Shown here: positions 21,120-30,985 of the stretch, in pieces
Layout of the letters: each line of letters starts with the position of its first letter
Position numbering within the stretch: position 1 is the first letter of the stretch
Source: Hetaerina americana
Lineage: Eukaryota; Arthropoda; Insecta; Odonata; Calopterygidae
Direction of reading: 5' to 3'
NCBI GenBank assembly: GCA_022747635.1
Contig: JAKTNV010000023.1
Location: forward strand, 1,824,348 to 1,888,347
Length of the DNA stretch: 64,000 nt
The notes under the pieces: model-generated
What the model saw: only the letters and a program-made list of their open reading frames with translations
What the model was told of the DNA's origin: nothing
Databases searched by the model: none
Position numbers and translations under genes: made by a program

Positions 21120-22311
21120 TATCTAAAATTGATTTTTTACGCTAGATACTCGAGCGGTTGCCATGCTACAAACTGGTTCTTAATACCACTCATCACACTT
21201 CTTAGACAATGATCACTTTCCATAATATCCCTCAGCTTTATTAAAAGTGAAGAGATACATATTTTTAAATTGATATTGATAATAAAAGCAATCTAATGCA
21301 GTTAAACTAAACTTTCCTGTATTTCATTTCTTCGAATAAATTCGTGAGCTACAGAATGGCGATGATTAAATTGGTGAAGCATCACTATTTTGTCGACCAT
21401 CATTTTTATTATTGACGGCTAAATTACATCTGGGCCGCTTTATTCCAGGGTGCTGGGCTCCGTAGATCAGATGGCAGTGTTGATGCTACTCAATATTTCC
21501 CGTTAAAAAGGAAATATCATTAAGTTGGCATAATAATGGTGGCTATCAAGGCCACCGTGGGGCTTTTGATTAGGTTGATGAACATTTAGACGAAGATTCT
21601 TGTGACAATCATTGCTTTTGTTCTTATGTTATGACTTTGTTTTCCAAAATCATTGACAAATTAGTCGCACTGACACCATAAATGGTCTTCATATAACTTT
21701 AATAGATCTCTTCGCATACTTAGCAATAACAACCATAATTATAAAATTGTATTTATCCATTGGGGATAGAATTTCAGTTAACACTACTCACATAAAATCC
21801 AGTGCCATCTTTTATGAATTATTGGAGACAGCGTTCGATGCCAGTTTAAGGGAAATCCACCTGAGATCTATAAGATTTATTAAAAATATTCTATGGCAAC
21901 AAATTTACTTTCAAGAGGTAACTAAACATACTAGAGATCCTCCAGTCATGGAGGAAAAAAGGAATACCAAAATTTTTCATAACATAGAAGAACTACTAAT
22001 TCACCTACAGGTATATCGAAGATTTGCCTACAGACCGGAGGATTTATATTCTTCCTCTCTATGTTAGAGACGTCATACCGCAGCTACTTCATAAACTAGC
22101 GGGAATAAAGTATGTAAACTCGACGCCGAATTAATAATTTTACTCATCATATGCTCCAACTTTAGTGATCATAGAAATTTTATGGGCCTTAATTATCTTG
22201 GAAAAATGTAAATTATAATTTATCATTAGTTTGATTAATAATGCATCTATGGTAGACGTTTCAATGATTTGACTCCATTATTGCGTCAGCGGCAGCCGAT
22301 CCGAGTTTAAA
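21120..22311. other. Intergenic, nothing recognised
   Basis: AT-rich DNA. The ORF at 21747-22067 (plus) is 106 codons with a plausible composition but no recognised similarity. Confidence 0.45.
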
Positions 22312-22313
22312 TA

Positions 22314-22349
<36 letters not shown>
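22312..22349. repeat. (TA)n microsatellite
   Basis: About 38 bp of TA dinucleotides. Confidence 0.9.
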
Positions 22350-22352
<3 letters not shown>

Positions 22353-22355
22353 ATA

Positions 22356-22715
22356 TTGCGGGCCACCGTGCATTCCTCCCATATGATGGTTTTAGATGCT
22401 ACTAAAATGTTGGCCATTGCAGATTGTTTCGAAACGCTACATGTCACTTGTTCAGAATTTTGTAGTTTTAATGGCAACTATAACGCTGAATTAGCCGTAC
22501 GGCATCCTTCCAACAATGTGGCCGCTATGCTAGAAGAAGCAAAATATGACCAGGTGTATCCAGGAAAGATAAGCCACCATTTCCATCATCAATTGACTTC
22601 ATCAATGTATCATATTCTTCATTCTGTTGGGGGTTCAACAGAGGTACATTCGTTTGAACTGATTGGTCTGATTCATACCGATCGTATTCATGTTCACGTT
22701 CAAATTGTCAAGTAA
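22356..22715 (+). other. 119-codon ORF of unknown nature
   Basis: Opens just after the (TA)n run. The segment DATKMLAIADCFETLHVTCSEF faintly resembles the BTB/BACK region of Kelch-like proteins, but not enough to assign. It ends just before the opposite-strand Helitron fragment. It may be transposon cargo or random. Confidence 0.2.
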
Positions 22716-22729
22716 ACGCGTCGTTCATT

Positions 22730-23113
22730 CTACGATCTGGCGCTGTCATTCCTAACATCACTAATAAACTGCCGCACTCGAGGTAACACGTCCCCAATCA
22801 ACAGCAAAGCCTGGTTATGCATCTCCTCATTTACCTCAATATCGAGACCTCTTGAACTTACACGAATTCGATGTAAAATGTCTTCTGGCATGTTATCCTT
22901 GATTTTGTTCCACCGGTCAAGTGCCTTGGATGGGAAGCATGTCGAAAGGATGATACCAAATGACGTGTGTATCTGGCTTGGAGATGCTGAAATAGTTGCT
23001 TCAGCCATTGTCGTGTCCCAATGATATGCGTTTTCAAGCAAATTAAGCTCTTGACATGCAGCACGAACTGTTGGGCACACTACACCATTAACAGTTCGTA
23101 GTGATTCGAACGA
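22730..23113 (-). pseudogene. Helitron Pif1-like helicase fragment
   Basis: The minus-strand frame reads FESLRTVNGVVCPTVRAACQ, ELNLLENAYHWDTTMAEATI, ASPSQIHTSFGIILSTCFPS and LDRWNKIKDNMPEDILHRIR. This is the conserved segment between the Rep and helicase cores found in arthropod Helitron RepHel proteins annotated as Pif1-like helicases. Rep and the Walker motifs are not present here, so it is an isolated remnant of about 125 residues. Beyond the ARS terminus at 22730 similarity stops. Confidence 0.7.
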
Positions 23114-23264
23114 TGTTGGCCCTCAAACATTCACCAGTAACAGCATTCATCATTCTTCTGATGAACTGTTCAAATACGGCCATGAAAATCAATAAAACGC
23201 ACATCCGGACCGGGAACCGCGTGGCCTTGCTTCCAACGTCGATAAATCTTCGATGAAGCGATAT

Positions 23265-23608
23265 AATACGATATTATGATATGACACTAAGATGCGATAT
23301 TGCAATACCATATTTTTACGATATTTTAATGGTAATTCTGCCATTCTGCGGTGACATGAATCAAAAAAACCAACTCCAATGAAAGTCGATGATACAATAC
23401 GATATTATCCGATACGATATCACAATTCGATACTTCTACGATATTTTAAAGGTTATCCTGCAATTATTGGCTTATATGAATCCAAAAAAAAAATATCATA
23501 AAAATCGGCGGTACGATATTTTACGAAACGATACTTTTACCATATTTTAATGATTATTCTGCTATTCTGGGCTGAGTCGTATCGAAAAAATCAAACGCCA
23601 CTAAAATC
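23265..23608. repeat. Three-unit tandem repeat, about 95-135 bp per unit
   Basis: Three diverged units begin near 23265, 23401 and 23514. Each has CGATATT near its start, an (A/C)CGATATTTTAA-type run, a TATTCTGC-type motif, then an A-rich run and an AAAATCGG/AAAGTCGA end. Many short ACGATA repeats occur inside. It is a small satellite fragment with no coding capacity. Confidence 0.6.
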
Positions 23609-23686
23609 GGTTTAGCCGTTCTTGAGTTATAAATAGTGTAACAAACACCATTTATATATATATGTATAAACCTTCGGGGTGATTAC

Positions 23687-23691
<5 letters not shown>

Positions 23692-23719
<28 letters not shown>
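23692..23719. repeat. (TA)n at the 5' edge of RTE copy E
   Basis: TA dinucleotides run directly into TCCCTCCCCGGACTACAACC, the shared 5' terminus of copies E and F. Confidence 0.9.
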
Positions 23720-23723
<4 letters not shown>

Positions 23724-25440
23724 CCCCGGACTACAACCTTGACGTGGTGGAAGGGCTTGTGCGTTCCGATGACCCCTAGAGCTGTGCTGGCGGGAGTAAT
23801 AAAAATTGCTCCTGGTAGGGTCGAAGGTTAGGAGCCAGACGAAAGGTAGTCCACACAGCGTCTGTTCCTCAGTGAGGCGGCTGCAATGGAGTCTGACCCC
23901 AGTGGGGCGGCCAGTAAGTGATGGTGTCACGTTAAATACGCCATTGAGGAAGGCAACGGGAAACCACCTCAATTGTCATTCCCAGGAAAAATATGATGGA
24001 CAATAGAGATATTTTGACTCCTGGCAACCACGGGGCTCGGCCCAATCGGCCGTGTATCGTGCCCGGAAACGGGGGAGGCAAGGCTTCCGCGGTCGTCATC
24101 CCACGAAACCCTTGCAAGGGAAAACCAGCAGCAGCAGGACAGAAGACGCAGGAGAAGAAGACCACATTAGTTAGAATAGGAACGTGGAATGTTAGGACAA
24201 TGATGAGGACAGGGAAATTGGAGAATGTTAAGCGAGAGATGGAAAGGGGAAATATAGATATTTTAGGTCTATGCGAGGTGAGATGGAAAGATAGCGGGGA
24301 TTACTGGAGTGATAAGTATAGAATAATATAGTATACAGCGGTGGGGATGAGAGCCAACGAGGGGTTGCCATAGTATTAAATGAAGGGGTAGGAAGAAGCG
24401 TAGTCAACATAGAGCAGGTAACGTATAGAACACTACTAGTGGAGATAAAAGCAGAACCGACGAACTTAGTTATTATTCAGGTATACATGCCACCGAGCAA
24501 CCATAAGGATGAAGAGGTCGATAGGATATACGATCAGTTAGAGGACATGATCGCGTGTGTTCCTGCAGGGAAACATTTGAAAATGATGGGGGATTGGAAT
24601 GCGACGGCAGGCGAGGGAAGAGATGGTGATGAGGTGGGGGACTACGGTTTAGGCACGAGGAATGACCGCGGGGGGAAAGCAGTTGAGTTCTGCAGGAGAC
24701 AGGGGTTAGTCATCAACAACACTTGGTTTAGACACCACAAAAGACGCAGGTATACATGGAAAATGCCAGGTGACTCAGGAAGATATCAGCTAGATTATAT
24801 CCTGGTTAGACACAGGTTTAGGAACAGTGTGATGAATTCCCACAGCTTCCCGGGAGCGGATGCGGACTCAGACCACAATTTAGTTGTTATAAAATGTAGC
24901 GTACGATTCAAAAAGTTAAGGTAGGGGCGGCGAGTTAGAAAATGGAATATAGAAGCATTAAATGGGTTGAAAAGGAAGGAGTGGAGTGGAGTCCTTTGAT
25001 ATGGAGCGTAGCTATGTACGGTGCGGAAACGTGGTCATTGAAGCAGGTGGATAGACGTAGATTGGAGGCTTTCGAAATGTGGGTGTGGAGAAGAATGGAG
25101 AAGGTGAAATGGAAAGAGAAAAAAACAAATGAGGAAGTACTTTGTATGGTGGGCGAAGAGAGGGGTTTGTTGGGAGAAATCCTATGGAGGCAGGAAAAGT
25201 GGCTGAAGGGGGCATTGACCGGCAGTGGGATGTTGAAGACTGTGATAGAGGGTAGAATGTTGGGCAAAAGAGGAAAGAGAAGGAACAGGATAGGGATGTT
25301 GGACGGGATGAAGGGAGGAAAAGAGTACTCAGAGATGAAGAGGGACCTGATATAGAGTAGGATGATGGATTTTGTGTTTTGTTAGGAGTAATAAAATATT
25401 TGTTTGGTAGTTGTGTCCATCCAAAAACTTACCTTAAAAA

Positions 25441-25444
<4 letters not shown>
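23720..25444 (+). mobile_element. RTE-type LINE copy E, internally deleted
   Basis: Bounded by (TA)n on both sides. It carries the 5' leader, the endonuclease, and then jumps from GLKRKE (about 24980) straight to the RT C-terminal YGAETWSLKQ and MWVWRRMEKVKW segment, so the RT core including FADD is gone. A 5-base insertion near 24331 shifts the endonuclease frame. The 3' end (CTTACCTTAAAAAATA) precedes the (TA)n array. A non-autonomous deletion derivative of F's family. Confidence 0.85.
24160..24924 (+). pseudogene. RTE endonuclease domain, copy E
   Basis: The frame gives [36 protein letters not shown], then after the 5-base insertion SQRGVAIVLNEGV, VIIQVYMPPSNHKDEEVD, MMGDWNATAGEGRDGDEVGD, YQLDYILVRHRF and DADSDHNLVVIKC. 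These are the catalytic blocks of an AP-type LINE endonuclease of the RTE clade. It ends at a TAG (24922-24924) followed by continuing in-phase element protein sequence; copy F has the identical stop. Confidence 0.8.

Positions 25445-25445
<1 letters not shown>

Positions 25446-25515
<70 letters not shown>
25446..25515. repeat. (TA)n between the 3' ends of RTE copies E and F
   Basis: About 70 bp of pure AT dinucleotides. Copies E (plus) and F (minus) both end here, tail to tail. Confidence 0.95.
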
Positions 25516-25519
<4 letters not shown>

Positions 25520-25551
25520 GGTTAAGGTAGATTTTTGGATGGACATAATAA

Positions 25552-26007
25552 CTAATTAAATAATTTGTGACCCCTGGCAAAAAACAACATCCTACTTTTT
25601 ATCAGGTACCTCTTCTGCTCTGAGTACTTTCTTCCTCCCTTCATCCCGTCCAACATCCCTATCCTATTCCTTCCCTTTCCTCGTTTGCCTAACATTCTCC
25701 CCTCAATTACAGTCTTCAACATCCCGCCGCCGGTGAATACCCCCTTTAGCCACTTTTCCTGCCCCCATAGGATTGTTCCCAGCAAACCCCTCTCTTCACC
25801 CACCATACAAAGTACTCCCTCGTTTGGTATCTTCTCTGTCCATTTTTCCTTCTCCATTCTTCTCCACACCCACATTTGAAAAGCCTTCAGTCTACGTCTA
25901 TCCTCCTGCTTCAATGACCACGTTTCCGTGCCGTACATAGCTACGCTCCATATCAAAGTTGTTACGAGTCTTTTCTTAACATCCTTATTCAACGTCCCCG
26001 TCATCAA
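25552..26007 (-). pseudogene. RTE C-terminal domain, copy F (frameshifted)
   Basis: Carries the conserved LIWSVAMYGTETWSLKQED and MLGKRGKGRNRIGMLDGMKG segments found in copies E and G. It belongs to the same protein as the RT at 25985-27523 but is offset by a 4-base duplication. Confidence 0.85.
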
Positions 26008-27523
26008 CTCCCTCCCTTCTAATTGTGAAAGCCTCTTTGCCTAGCGCAATGCTTCTCCTTATGTTCCTACTACTCTGACCATGTTGGTCCAAAACACTAC
26101 CGAGATACGTGAACTGTTCTACCTGCTCAAGGTTTTGCCCTCCTATTATAATGTTTAGCTTAGCCTTTTTCTTTCTAGAAAATCGCATAACCTTTGTATT
26201 ATTAATATTGATTCTCATCCCATACCTGTCGCACTGAATTTCCAATTCATTAAGCAATGCTTGCAGCCCCTTGGCTGACTGACAAACTAAAGCTTGGTCA
26301 TCAGCAAACCTAACTGATTTTACGAATTCCCCGCCCACTTTCATTCCTACCTTGAGTTCTTCCCATGCCTCTTTGATCATTTCCCCTGCATACAGGTTGA
26401 ACAGCAACGGTGATAATGGGCAACCCTGCCTTATACCCCTTCCTAACACCGCCCCTCCGTACTCCCCGTTCCCCACCCGCACCTGAGCATTCTGACACAT
26501 GTACAGGTTGCGGATTAGCCTCCTTTCCCTCCGATCTATTCCTATTTTCTGCAATATACTCATTAGTTTTTCCCAATTCACTCTATCGAACGCTTTTTCG
26601 AAATCTACGAAACAGGCAAATACCTCCTGGTTGTGTTCTATATTCCTCTCGATTAATAATCTCATTACTGCAATGGCATCACGCGTACCTCTCCCCTTCC
26701 TAAACCCAAACTGATCATCCCCTAAGTCATCATTTGCCCTACTCTCTATCCTTTTGTTTATGATCCTGAGAACAACTTTAGCTTCGTGGGATATCAAACT
26801 AATTGTCCTATAGTCCTCACATGACGTACCCTTTACCTTTTTCGGAATAGGAACTAAAACTGATCTCATAAAGTCTTCCGGCCAGATTCCCTCCTCATAA
26901 ATACTACGGATCAGCCCATATAGCCTCTTCCTCCCACATTTTCCCAAGCATTTTAAAAGTTCCACGGGAATGTTATCTACCCCCACGGCCTTATTTAGTT
27001 TCATCTCCTTTAATGCCCTTTCTATCTCATTGTCTAGTATGCCTGGACCTAAGCTGTCTTCCTCTACGTCATTTTCTTTTTCAATGTCTAACTTTGTTGG
27101 TCTGAGTTCTTTACTATACAGTTCTTCTATATACTCCTTCCATCTCTCTTGGATCTTTCCTGCGTCAACTATTACCTTACCCGCCTTATCTCTAACTGTT
27201 AGCATAGCTCTTCCTTCCTTACTTCCCGATAACGATTGAACTTTGCTGTACAGCGCACCGATTTCACCCTTCCTCTCCAGACTTTCCATATCCTCGCACT
27301 GCGTCTTCCACCATGCTTCTTTTGCTTTAATTGTTGCCCGCCTCAATTTATTGATCAATTCTTTGTACTTCATTTTGCCTAATTCTGTATTTATATTCTT
27401 CCATTTTCGCCGCTCATCCATCTTTGCAATCATCTCATCCGTGATCCATGGTTTCCTCGTCCTTTTAATGTTAACGGTTCCAATAGTGTCTTTTGCGGCT
27501 TTAGACAACCCTTTCTTGATCAT
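25985..27523 (-). pseudogene. RTE reverse transcriptase, copy F
   Basis: 512 open codons. Visible are SCEDYRTISLISHEAKV (about 235), FVDFEKAFD (motif A, about 305), GIRQGCPLSPLLFN (motif B, about 363) and FADDQALVC (catalytic Asp pair, about 406), followed by the thumb region INNTKVMRFSRKKKAKL and QFTYLGSVLDQHGQSSRN. The frame breaks at a GGGA duplication after AFTIRRE; the C-terminal WSVAMYGTETWSLKQ and MWVWRRMEKEKWTEK domain continues in another frame at 26007-25552. The natural start is upstream in the endonuclease, so the ATG at 27523 is only the first one after a stop. Confidence 0.9.
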
Positions 27524-27649
27524 TTCTTATTTTTCTTCGATAGTACTAAGCCCTTTACCATCCTCCATGATTTTCTCTACCGCCTGTTTGTATTCTTTCC
27601 TTTTCAACCCATTTAATGCTTCTACATTCCATTTTCTAACTCGCCGCCC

Positions 27650-28515
27650 CTACCTTAACTTTTTGAAACGTACGCTACATTTCATAACAACTAAATTGTG
27701 GTCTGAGTCCGCATCCGCTCCCGGGAAGCTGTGGGAATTCATCACACTGTTCCTAAACCTGTGTCTAACCAGGATATAATCTAGCTGATATCTTCCTGAG
27801 TCACCTGGCATTTTCCATGTATACCTGCGTCTTTTGTGGTGTCTAAACCAAGTTTTGGTGATGACTAACCCCTGTCTCCTGCAGAACTCAACTGCTTTCT
27901 CCCCGCGGTTATTCCTCGTGCCTAACCCGTAGTCCCCCACCTCTTCACCATCTCTTCCTTCGCCTACCGTCGCATTCCAATCCCCCATCACTATCAAATG
28001 TTTCCCTGCAGGAACACACGCGATCATGTCCTCTAACTGATCGTATATCCTATCGACCTCTTCTTCCTTATGGTTGCTCGGTGGCATGTATAGTATACCT
28101 GAATAATAACTAAGTTCGTCGGTTCTGCTTTTATCTCCACTAGTAGTATTCTATCCGTTACCTGCTCTATGTTGACTACGCTTCTTGCTACCCCTTCATT
28201 GAATACTATGGCAACCCCTCGTTGGCTCTCGTCCCCACCGCTGTATATTATTCTATACTTATCACTCCAGTAATCCCCGCTATCTTTCCATCTCACCTCT
28301 CATAGACCTAAAATATCTATATTTCCCCTTTCCATCTCTCGCTTAATATTCTCCAATTTCCCTGTCCTCATCATTGTCCTAACATTCCACTTTCCTATTC
28401 TAACTAATTTGGTCTTCTTCTCCTGCGTCTTCTGTCCTGCTGCTGCTGGTTTTCCCTTGCAAGGGTTTCGTGGGATGACGACCGCGGAAGCCTTGCCTCC
28501 CCCGTTTCCGGGCAC
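27650..28515 (-). pseudogene. RTE endonuclease domain, copy F
   Basis: Three frame pieces (28515-28300, 28296-28090, 28087-27650) together give the same endonuclease as copy [19 protein letters not shown] then stop, [32 protein letters not shown] then a 5-base duplication, MPPSNHKEEEVDRIYDQ, VMGDWNATVGEGRDGEEVGD, SGRYQLDYILV and DADSDHNLVVMKC. The breaks differ from those in copy E except for the shared TAG at the end. Confidence 0.85.
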
Positions 28516-28873
28516 GATACACGGCCGATTGGGCCGAGCCCCGTGGTTGGCAAGGACTCAAAATATCTCTATTGTCCATCATATTTTTCTTGGGAATGAT
28601 ATTTGGAGGTGGTTTCCCGTTGCCTTCCTCAATAGTGTTTTTAACGTGACACCATCACTTACTGGCCGCCCCACTGGGGTCAGACGCCATTGCAGCCGCC
28701 GCCTCACTGAGGAACAGACGCTGCGTGGACTACCTTTCATCTGGCTCCTAACCTTCGACCTATCTGGCATGGGTGACCCTACCAGGAGCAATTTTTATTA
28801 CTCCCGCCAGCACAGCTCTAGGGGTCATCGGAACGCACAAGCCCTTCCACCACGTCAAGGTTGTAGTCCGGGG

Positions 28874-28877
<4 letters not shown>

Positions 28878-28931
<54 letters not shown>

Positions 28932-28938
28932 ATGTATG

Positions 28939-29003
<65 letters not shown>
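28878..29003. repeat. (TA)n with internal TG/TATG variants
   Basis: About 125 bp, with a GTGTGTGTGTATGTATG segment at 28920-28940. It separates the 5' end of copy F from the palindrome at 29002. Tyr/Ile ORFs over it are artefacts. Confidence 0.95.
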
Positions 29004-29007
<4 letters not shown>

Positions 29008-29260
29008 AACACTTAGCACTAGTGGACACAGACAAAAACACAGAAACACACAAAAAAAGAGACTCACTATTTTTCGAATTTTCGGTGGTCGTTGCCACCT
29101 TTATCAAGGAGGAGAGGGACAGAACTCTGCAAGAGAGTTCTGTCCCTCTCCTCCTTGATAAAGGTGGCAACGACCACCGAAAATTCGAAAAATAGTGAGT
29201 CTCTTTTTTTGTGTGTTTCTGTGTTTTTGTCTGTGTCCACTAGTGCTAAGTGTTATACAT
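29002..29260. mobile_element. Perfect palindrome, 127-bp arms, probable PLE tail insertion
   Basis: Arms 29002-29128 and 29134-29260 are exact inverse copies around a 5-base loop (GCAAG). Reading outwards, each arm has a sequence like other PLE tails here: CTTGATAAAGGTGGCAACGA, then CCACCGAAAATTCG, a hairpin followed by GAAA reminiscent of a decayed hammerhead. It sits inside (TA)n DNA. Perfect identity means either a very recent insertion or an assembly or template-switch artefact. Confidence 0.6.
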
Positions 29261-29293
29261 TATTATTCACGTCCGTGAGTCTTTCAAAAAGTG

Positions 29294-29294
<1 letters not shown>

Positions 29295-29346
<52 letters not shown>
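29295..29346. repeat. (TA)n microsatellite
   Basis: About 52 bp of TA between the palindrome and the PLE-like tail at 29347. Confidence 0.95.
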
Positions 29347-29347
<1 letters not shown>

Positions 29348-29791
29348 GGAAAAACTCACACGAGTGGCACAATAATGGGCTGACATTAGAGAGTGAGGCA
29401 TTATTCTGCCTCACTCTCTTCTCTTCCTTTCCCTTCACACGCCAATTCCCAGAACTTTTCATTCGACCAGTGTTTTGCTTTCAGCATCCTAGAATCCCTA
29501 TCTGATTCAGCCACCAATATAGAGGTGAGAACTCGTGAATCCGCCTACATATTAGCTTTCCGTTCTTTCAAAATTCCCACCCTTAACCGCCATCTTTAAT
29601 TTCCCTCCCAGCATTCCCTCTACACCTCCCCTCCCCGCCCATACCTCTTTCCCCCATCCACAGCAACAGCATTTTTTCAGTCTCACTTGAAGAAGGCCTC
29701 TGAGAGGGCCGAAAGCTCGAACAATTTACCGTGTGAGTGTCCTTTTAAATGTTACTATTCTATTCTATTTGTGTTATACTGTGTCAGCCCA
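29347..29791 (+). mobile_element. Probable PLE tail with short inverted ends
   Basis: AATAATGGGCTGACA (about 29371) recurs inverted as TGTCAGCCCATTAT (29780-29793), and a 13-bp-arm hairpin sits at 29388-29419. A short frame ends at about 29599 (AFRSFKIPTLNRHL), followed by a C-rich UTR and CTTGAAGAAGGCCTCTGAGA with GGGCCGAAAGCTCG (about 29690-29718), a GGCC/GGCC hairpin followed by GAAA as in PLE hammerheads but with one extra core base. Arrangement resembles the other PLE tails here; the protein fragment is too short to prove it. Confidence 0.45.
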
Positions 29792-29798
29792 TTATATA

Positions 29799-29877
<79 letters not shown>
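29792..29877. repeat. (TA)n microsatellite
   Basis: About 86 bp of TA dinucleotides. Confidence 0.95.
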
Positions 29878-29879
<2 letters not shown>

Positions 29880-29898
29880 TCCCCGGACTACAACCTTC
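29876..29898 (+). repeat. Orphan 5' terminus of the E/F RTE family
   Basis: CCTCCCCGGACTACAACCTT directly follows (TA)n, exactly as at the 5' ends of copies E and F, but the sequence after it does not match them. It could be a copy deleted just inside its 5' end or a separate family sharing the terminus. Confidence 0.6.
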
Positions 29899-30100
29899 GT
29901 CCAAGTTATTTTTCGGTTAAGCAATTTTTCTAAGGGTTGTTAAGAGCTCTTTTGTGTTTAAGGGAATGGCAATATTGTTGTCTGGTGGTTTTTACCCTAT
30001 GTGCTATTGAGATTATGTATGGAGATCGCATGTGTAAAAGAAAGTTAGCAATAAATGGTGATCAGCTCCAAACGGTAACTTTGGAAAAGTGTAATTCGGG

Positions 30101-30402
30101 TAGTAGTAGTTTTAAGGGGAGGCGACCGACAGCTAAGGTCATTTGCGCCATAGGAGATGGATAGGAAAGGATGAAGGGTGGAGAGAAACCCGGCGTCGGC
30201 ATTAGCCTTCTCTTTACGAAAGGCGCCAAGCGGTCCACAGTTTAACGTCCCATCCGACGGACGGCGTACTCACTCAAAGTGCCCTCCACTAAGCACCTCA
30301 AGTAGGGATCGAGATACCTCTGAAAAATATTCAACACCGCCGGGATTTGAACCCGCGCCCTCAGGGTGGGAAGCCAGTACGTTAGCCCCCGCACCATCTG
30401 TA
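30101..30402 (-). repeat. tRNA-derived SINE, family 1
   Basis: On the minus strand the head has an A-box (TGGTGCGGGGGCTAACG) and a B-box (GGGTTCAAATCCC, plus-strand position about 30341-30353), then a ~220-bp body and a CTACTACTA tail. It is about as long as, and nearly identical to, the copy at 51910-52215. Confidence 0.85.
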
Positions 30403-30689
30403 CCTGAGGAGAAAAGGAATTAAAGAAGGGGGGACAAAAGGGAAACAAACCTGAAGAAGAGCCAGAGAAGAGATTAGCATAAAAAACCAGTAGCTATTGA
30501 GCAAAAGGACCGAGTCTTTCCCAATAGAGGTGCGACTGAGTGGAGTAGAAAAAATTATCACCAGAATGGAAAAATTCTCTCAAAAGCCTTGGATGTAGCA
30601 CCCTTCATTTTGATTTCACCATTTTTCATGCAGGAATGTATTCCTTCCTCTCTCTAGTCATTCCATATTCTTAAATCCAAGTGCTCTAC

Positions 30690-30985
30690 ACGATTCCATT
30701 CGCCATCTTCCATCCTATCACTTCCTCCGTCCACTGCCAGCGCCCAATTACTTCCTTATTTACACCATCTCCCTAATCACTATCACATGTCCCCTCCCAG
30801 TGACGCAATTATTCCCTCTAAATGACCATTTACCCTATCTGATTCTTCCTCCCTATGATTACTTAACGACATATAGACCTCCATCATGACCAATTCCGTT
30901 GTTTCGGCTTTTACCTCTACTAGTAATATGCTATTCCTCAGGTGCTTGAGGCTCATTTCGCTTCTCTCTACATGTTTGTGTAATG
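30690..30985 (-). mobile_element. Old RTE-type LINE endonuclease fragment, copy K
   Basis: The minus strand matches the leader and endonuclease portion of copy F around VEIKAEPTNLVIIQVY and the following MPPSNH and GDWNAT region, with many changes. It ends where a mariner begins (30986). I do not see it resume beyond the mariner. Confidence 0.55.

Larger units (their letters stand above)
25516..28877 (-). mobile_element. RTE-type LINE copy F, near full length
   Basis: A 3.36-kb minus-strand copy with (TA)n on both sides. The 5' end is TCCCTCCCCGGACTACAACC; the 3' end is CTACCTTAACCGGTAAAT. It encodes endonuclease then reverse transcriptase in one ORF plan, without a separate ORF1, as in RTE elements. 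Damage: a TGC-to-TGA nonsense change in the endonuclease (28300), a 5-base duplication near 28090, a TAG after the endonuclease (about 27652), a TAA near 27525, and a 4-base duplication near 26010-26017 that shifts the RT C-terminus. Confidence 0.9.

Noticed and set aside
22356..22715. Kelch/BTB-type host gene
   Set aside because: Resemblance limited to a short hydrophobic stretch; not enough to call.
28818..29920. Long Tyr/Ile ORFs over the (TA)n arrays
   Set aside because: Pure translation of TA repeats on both strands; no coding meaning. The same applies at 49.6 and 59.0 kb.
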